DNA from: Thermodesulfobacteriota bacterium
GTDB lineage: Bacteria > Desulfobacterota > QYQD01
Assembly (NCBI GenBank): GCA_031082315.1
Contig: JAVHLC010000010.1
Location: 1-43,070 of the forward strand
Length of the DNA stretch: 43,070 bases
Direction of reading: 5' to 3'
Below the pieces are notes generated by a model that saw nothing but the letters and a program-made list of their open reading frames with translations, was not told where the DNA came from and searched no databases. Below, piece by piece: positions 40,123-43,070 of this stretch. The position numbers and the translations under genes were made by a program. Numbering within the stretch: the stretch's first letter is position 1; every line of letters begins with the position of its first letter.

Positions 40123-40533
40123 ATGCTGGTAAACATCCGCCGTACTCAAAAAAAATCCTTAGGGCTGGACATGGCTCCGCTGATAGACATGGTCTTTCTG
40201 CTCCTCATTTTCTTTATGCTGTCGGCCCATTTTATAGAGGAGACCGGGATCAGCCTCGAACTCCCCCAGTCAAAGGTGGCCGGGGCTTCCCGGCCCATCC
40301 CCCTTACAGTCTCGATCGACAGGCAAGGCCGGGTTTTTGTGGACGAGGTCGAAGTTGGCCTACGGGACCTGCGTCAGGCCTTACAGATGCGGCTGGCCGA
40401 AACCAGCAGGAAAGAGGTCGTGGTCAAGTCCGACCGGGATTGCCGGGTGCAGACCCTGATCTCGATCATGGACGAGATACGGCTGGCCGGCGCCCGCGGC
40501 CTGCTTCTTTCAGCGGAGGAAAAAGACCGGTGA
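40123..40533 (+). CDS. ExbD/TolR family biopolymer transport protein
   Basis: A 136-residue inner-membrane protein with one helix (about 17-37; LIDMVFLLLIFFMLSAHF), which carries the proton-accepting aspartate in APLIDMVFLLLIFF, and a periplasmic domain (about 45-130). The start is placed at the ATG at 40123, since the family begins M-x-(I/V)-x-x-R; the frame is open to 40057 through a repeat. It overlaps the next gene by GTGA. Confidence 0.88.
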   Translation: MLVNIRRTQKKSLGLDMAPLIDMVFLLLIFFMLSAHFIEETGISLELPQSKVAGASRPIPLTVSIDRQGRVFVDEVEVGLRDLRQALQMRLAETSRKEVVVKSDRDCRVQTLISIMDEIRLAGARGLLLSAEEKDR

Positions 40534-41264
40534 GAAGGGCCGCTGACAACATACCTTATTTCTTTCTGGTCTCCTGCCTCTTACATGTCCTCTTTCTGTG
40601 GGGAATGGATCTCAAAAACAAGGTGTCGCCACATCGGTTGCCGGCCCCTGTCCTCCGTTTTGTATTTTCTGAGGTTACTGCGGCGGCCCCCGGTCATCCG
40701 GTAAGGGCGGCAAGTCAGGCCGGGAAGAGAACCGTTAAAAAGGATACAAAGGCAGCGCAGCCGCTTACGCCTAAAGAGACGGTACAGGCTGAGAAGCTGC
40801 CGCCGAAACAGACATCTGCTCCCGCAAATGAAGGCAGGATGGAAAATGAGACGCCGGATGTGGCACAGCGGCCTTCTCCTTGCCCGTTTCTGAGTGCTAT
40901 GCTGGCCGGGACGGCTGGTTCAGGGACGAACTCGTCCCCCGGTCCTGCTTCTGCGGCCCGAAAACACAACGTCTTTGAAGGGTACTTAGCCCTTATCCGG
41001 ACCCTGCTGGAAGAGTATAAAGAATATCCTTTGTGGGCCCAAAGAAACAACCGGGAAGGGACCGTGGGTCTGCATTTCGTCATATGCAGAGATGGGAAGG
41101 TAGAGGATTTGAGGGTCGCCAGGTCTTCCGGGTTCAGTATCCTGGATGAGGCAGCAGAACGGACGGTAAGGCGCATCAGCAGATTTCCGTCCATCCCAGA
41201 GGAACTGGCCATGAACAGGCTTTCTCTGGATGTACCGCTGGTATTTAAGTTGGTAAACAGATAG
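40530..41264 (+). CDS. TonB family energy transducer
   Basis: A 244-residue TonB-like protein. It has a single N-terminal anchor (about 9-26), a periplasmic linker rich in Lys, Pro and Ala (about 45-115), and a C-terminal TonB domain (about 155-240): YPLWAQRNNREGTVGLHFVI and SGFSILDEAAERTVRRI, matching the family's YP..A......G.V...F pattern. The GTG start overlaps the exbD stop and follows GGAGGAAAA. It should carry proton-motive energy to outer-membrane receptors such as the one encoded at 41855. Confidence 0.9.
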   Translation: MRRAADNIPYFFLVSCLLHVLFLWGMDLKNKVSPHRLPAPVLRFVFSEVTAAAPGHPVRAASQAGKRTVKKDTKAAQPLTPKETVQAEKLPPKQTSAPANEGRMENETPDVAQRPSPCPFLSAMLAGTAGSGTNSSPGPASAARKHNVFEGYLALIRTLLEEYKEYPLWAQRNNREGTVGLHFVICRDGKVEDLRVARSSGFSILDEAAERTVRRISRFPSIPEELAMNRLSLDVPLVFKLVNR

Positions 41265-41276
41265 TAGGAATTCCTG

Positions 41277-41502
41277 TTTTTGGACGCAGATGAACGCAAA
41301 TTTACAAGATGTTAAATATGACGGCTTCGGAAAAAGTAAAATTTTACCGCAGAGGTCGCAGAGAACGCTGAGATAACATATTGGATGTTTTACGGTTTTT
41401 CTCTGCGGACTCTGCGTGCTCAGCGGTGAAAAAGCTTTTTTACGGATTCATCAAATATAGAAAACATTTTTCTGCGGGTATCTGCGAAAATCTGTGTCCT
41501 GA
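41277..41502. repeat. Composite repeat: R5 ends with an R2 unit inside
   Basis: The outer ends TTTTTGGACGCAGATGAACGC and AAAATCTGTGTCCTGA match the R5 copy at 5312-5602. The inside (41321-41452) is an R2 unit in the orientation opposite to 1659-1781. So the two R5 copies carry different interiors. Confidence 0.65.
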
Positions 41503-41527
41503 TAAATTTAAATGAGGGGGTGTGAAT

Positions 41528-41716
41528 ATGTGTGAGACAAACGCCTATATCTTAAAAGATGATAAGGAAGAACTTTTGATGGACAGCGTCATTCTTCTCC
41601 GTCCGGAAGACGGCAAGATATACCTCCGAGGTCTTCTGGGAAAAGAGATGTACGTAGAGGCTGATATTCAGGAGATAAACTTTCTCGATCACCGTATGGT
41701 GCTGAAGGAAAAATAA
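41528..41716 (+). CDS. CooT-like nickel-binding protein
   Basis: A 62-residue protein of the CooT family, small dimeric proteins that bind Ni(II) through the N-terminal Met-Cys; in carbon monoxide users CooT serves the nickel-enzyme CODH. It starts MCETNAYILKDDKEEL and has VILLRPEDGKIYLRGLLGKE, as expected for the family. The ATG at 41528 is preferred over a GTG at 41522 so that the cysteine is residue 2 and the GAGGGGG ribosome site has proper spacing. It sits between the TonB system and a TonB-dependent receptor. Confidence 0.82.
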   Translation: MCETNAYILKDDKEELLMDSVILLRPEDGKIYLRGLLGKEMYVEADIQEINFLDHRMVLKEK

Positions 41717-41834
41717 GGAAAAGGCAGCCCCCTCTGCCAGGATGTGAGCTGCCTTTCCAGGAAGTACGTCTCGCCAGAGGCGGACGCACCTCAACTCTCT
41801 TCGTAACAGAGTTGAGGACTTTTGTCAAACTCTG
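41717..41834 (+). promoter_or_regulatory. Structured leader with two alternative hairpins before the receptor gene
   Basis: The first hairpin pairs GGAAAAGGCAGC (41717-41728) with GCTGCCTTTCC (41748-41758), directly after cooT. The second has two competing forms. CCTCAACTCT (41789-41798) pairs with AGAGTTGAGG (41808-41817), followed by ACTTTTG. Alternatively CAGAGTT (41807-41813) pairs with AACTCTG (41828-41834), just before the ribosome site AAGGGAGA. The shared AGAGTT makes the two exclusive, as in attenuators and riboswitches. No known riboswitch consensus was recognised. Confidence 0.45.
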
Positions 41835-41854
41835 TGAAGAAGGGAGATTTAAAG

Positions 41855-43070
41855 ATGTATTGTTTGTGGCTTTTGGTCATTCTGTTTACGGTATTTTTAC
41901 CCCCCGCGTCTGGAGTTGCTGAAGAGACAAAGGACACGGCCTCGATAAAAGAAATAATCGTAACCGCTACCAAGACCCCTCAAGAAATAGAAAATGTCCC
42001 GGCCAGCGCCAGCGTGGTAACCAGGGAAGATATCAGTAAGAGAAACATCCAGGCCCTGGATCAGGCCCTGCGGGAACTGCCGGGCGTCTTCGAACGCCGC
42101 GGCAAGGGCCTGATGGACACCCTAGCCCATATCTCGCTCCGCGGCCTACCGGGAAAAGAGCGTACCGCTATTTTACTGGATGGTCTTCCATTAAATGATA
42201 GTTATACGAATAGCGTGGAGTGGGCTGGGCTGCCTGTCGAATCTGTCGAACAGATTGAGGTCGTCCGGGGGCCTGTATCTGCCCTTTACGGCGGCAATGC
42301 CATGGGCGGCGTAGTAAACATCATTACCCGGATGCCGGAAAAACAGGAAATACTGGTCAAGGCCGGATACGGAACCGACCAGACCTGGTCAACCCGCCTC
42401 GGTTATGGCAACAAGGTTCTCGATAAAATCAGCTTCCGGCTGGGTGCGGAATATCTTGATACGGACGGTTATCCGGCTAACCTGGTTACCAAGACCACCT
42501 CGGTTGGAGCAGGCATTCCGGTTACGGGCTGGACCAGGACCACTACGAGCACAGGTTCTACTACCTATCTCGTTGGCAACACAGGTAATAACACCTGGTC
42601 ACAAGGCAACTTTGACGCCAAGGTTGCTTTGGACCTGCCCAATACGTCAAAACTTACCCTAGGCTATGTCCGCCAGCAGCGGGCCTATGATTATGACCGA
42701 TATGAGTCTTATCTGCGGGATGCCTCCGGCGACCCGGTCATCAGCGGATCCGTAACCTTCGATAATCCAGCACAAAAGGCGTCTTTAAGCGAATCCAATT
42801 TTCTAACTGGGGAGGGGAAGACGGCTGCGGACATATATACCCTCCGAATTGAGACGCAGCCGGCTGACCGCTGTTCCCTCAAACTGAATGCCAGCCTGAC
42901 CGACCGAAACAAGAACTGGTATACCACGCCCAATAGTTCAGCCACCTGGGACAGCGGTACGGGCAAGGTCTCGGAATCACCGAGTAAAACCTGCCAGGCC
43001 GAAATCCAATCTGACCTCATGGTTGCCCCGGGGAATATCCTTACCGTGGGGGTTTCATACCGACAGGGTG
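41855..43070 (+). CDS. TonB-dependent outer-membrane receptor (truncated by window end)
   Basis: The N-terminal 405 residues of a BtuB/CirA-like receptor; the frame is open to the edge of the window. The signal peptide is MYCLWLLVILFTVFLPPASG (about 1-22). A TonB box EIIVTATKT lies near residue 33. The plug domain (about 45-155) shows the LDQALRELPGV, SLRGLPGKERTAILLDG and VEQIEVVRGPVSALYGGNAM segments and NIITR. The first barrel strands follow. The plug type resembles cobalamin and metal-chelate receptors, but the ligand cannot be read from this part. The ATG at 41855 follows AAGGGAGA. Confidence 0.93.
   Translation, partial: MYCLWLLVILFTVFLPPASGVAEETKDTASIKEIIVTATKTPQEIENVPASASVVTREDISKRNIQALDQALRELPGVFERRGKGLMDTLAHISLRGLPGKERTAILLDGLPLNDSYTNSVEWAGLPVESVEQIEVVRGPVSALYGGNAMGGVVNIITRMPEKQEILVKAGYGTDQTWSTRLGYGNKVLDKISFRLGAEYLDTDGYPANLVTKTTSVGAGIPVTGWTRTTTSTGSTTYLVGNTGNNTWSQGNFDAKVALDLPNTSKLTLGYVRQQRAYDYDRYESYLRDASGDPVISGSVTFDNPAQKASLSESNFLTGEGKTAADIYTLRIETQPADRCSLKLNASLTDRNKNWYTTPNSSATWDSGTGKVSESPSKTCQAEIQSDLMVAPGNILTVGVSYRQG

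Overview
The window looks like chromosome from a Gram-negative, probably anaerobic bacterium, most likely a member of the Desulfobacterota (former Deltaproteobacteria). This is inferred from gene content. There is outer-membrane machinery (TonB, ExbD, a TonB-dependent receptor, lipoproteins), an RpoH heat-shock sigma factor, a selenocysteine tRNA, a DUF3786 protein, a CooT-like nickel protein and V4R-domain sensors. No phage, plasmid, CRISPR or complete insertion-sequence genes were found. Intergenic space is instead filled by several families of short palindromic or MITE-like repeats.

Layout. 1-305: repeat-rich edge. 306-4475: M23 peptidase, mutL and miaA. 4665-6828: DUF3786 protein, ridA and a YkgJ cysteine-cluster protein. 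6961-8169 (minus): M24 peptidase. 8300-9787: response regulator fused to a kinase-like ATPase, then yjbQ. 9808-13762 (minus): a hypothetical, a PA2779/PA2778/TPR export cassette, a methyltransferase and the Mrp Fe-S carrier. 13763-14347: non-coding, with an orphan minus-strand terminator that suggests a small RNA. 14348-17118: two V4R-like proteins followed by a hybrid histidine kinase. 17119-18092: nested mobile-like repeats. 18093-20326: an enlarged YeiH-type transporter and a 59-residue membrane protein. 20577-26147: purM (minus), rpoH, a large TPR protein, a DUF4292-like lipoprotein and a Mut7-C protein. 26216-26513: tRNA-Arg(CCT) and tRNA-Ala(CGC). 26833-32205 (minus): the conserved rpmH-rnpA-yidD-yidC-jag-mnmE-rsmG cluster. 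32369-32466 (minus): tRNA-Sec. 32833-34034: small envelope or hypothetical genes and a stand-alone Lrp/AsnC ligand-binding domain. 34148-38875: rlmE, yebC-ruvC-ruvA-ruvB and a panE-like reductase. 39158-43070: ExbB/ExbD/TonB energiser, CooT-like protein and a truncated TonB-dependent receptor.

How genes work together. The rpmH cluster couples ribosome and RNase P production to membrane-protein insertion and tRNA/rRNA modification. yebC-ruvCAB is a Holliday-junction processing unit with a TTCGAA palindrome array just upstream. The V4R pair and the PAS/kinase/receiver protein appear to form one sensory operon. The Ton module, CooT-like protein and receptor look like one energised outer-membrane uptake system, possibly for nickel or a related metal complex, with a switch-like leader before the receptor.

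The most unusual material is the YeiH transporter with its inserted domains and small partner, the V4R-V4R-kinase operon, the cooT-receptor leader, the terminator-bounded minus-strand unit upstream of mrp, and repeat elements that have entered coding sequence or supply gene starts. All functional statements come from reading the sequence; no searches were run.
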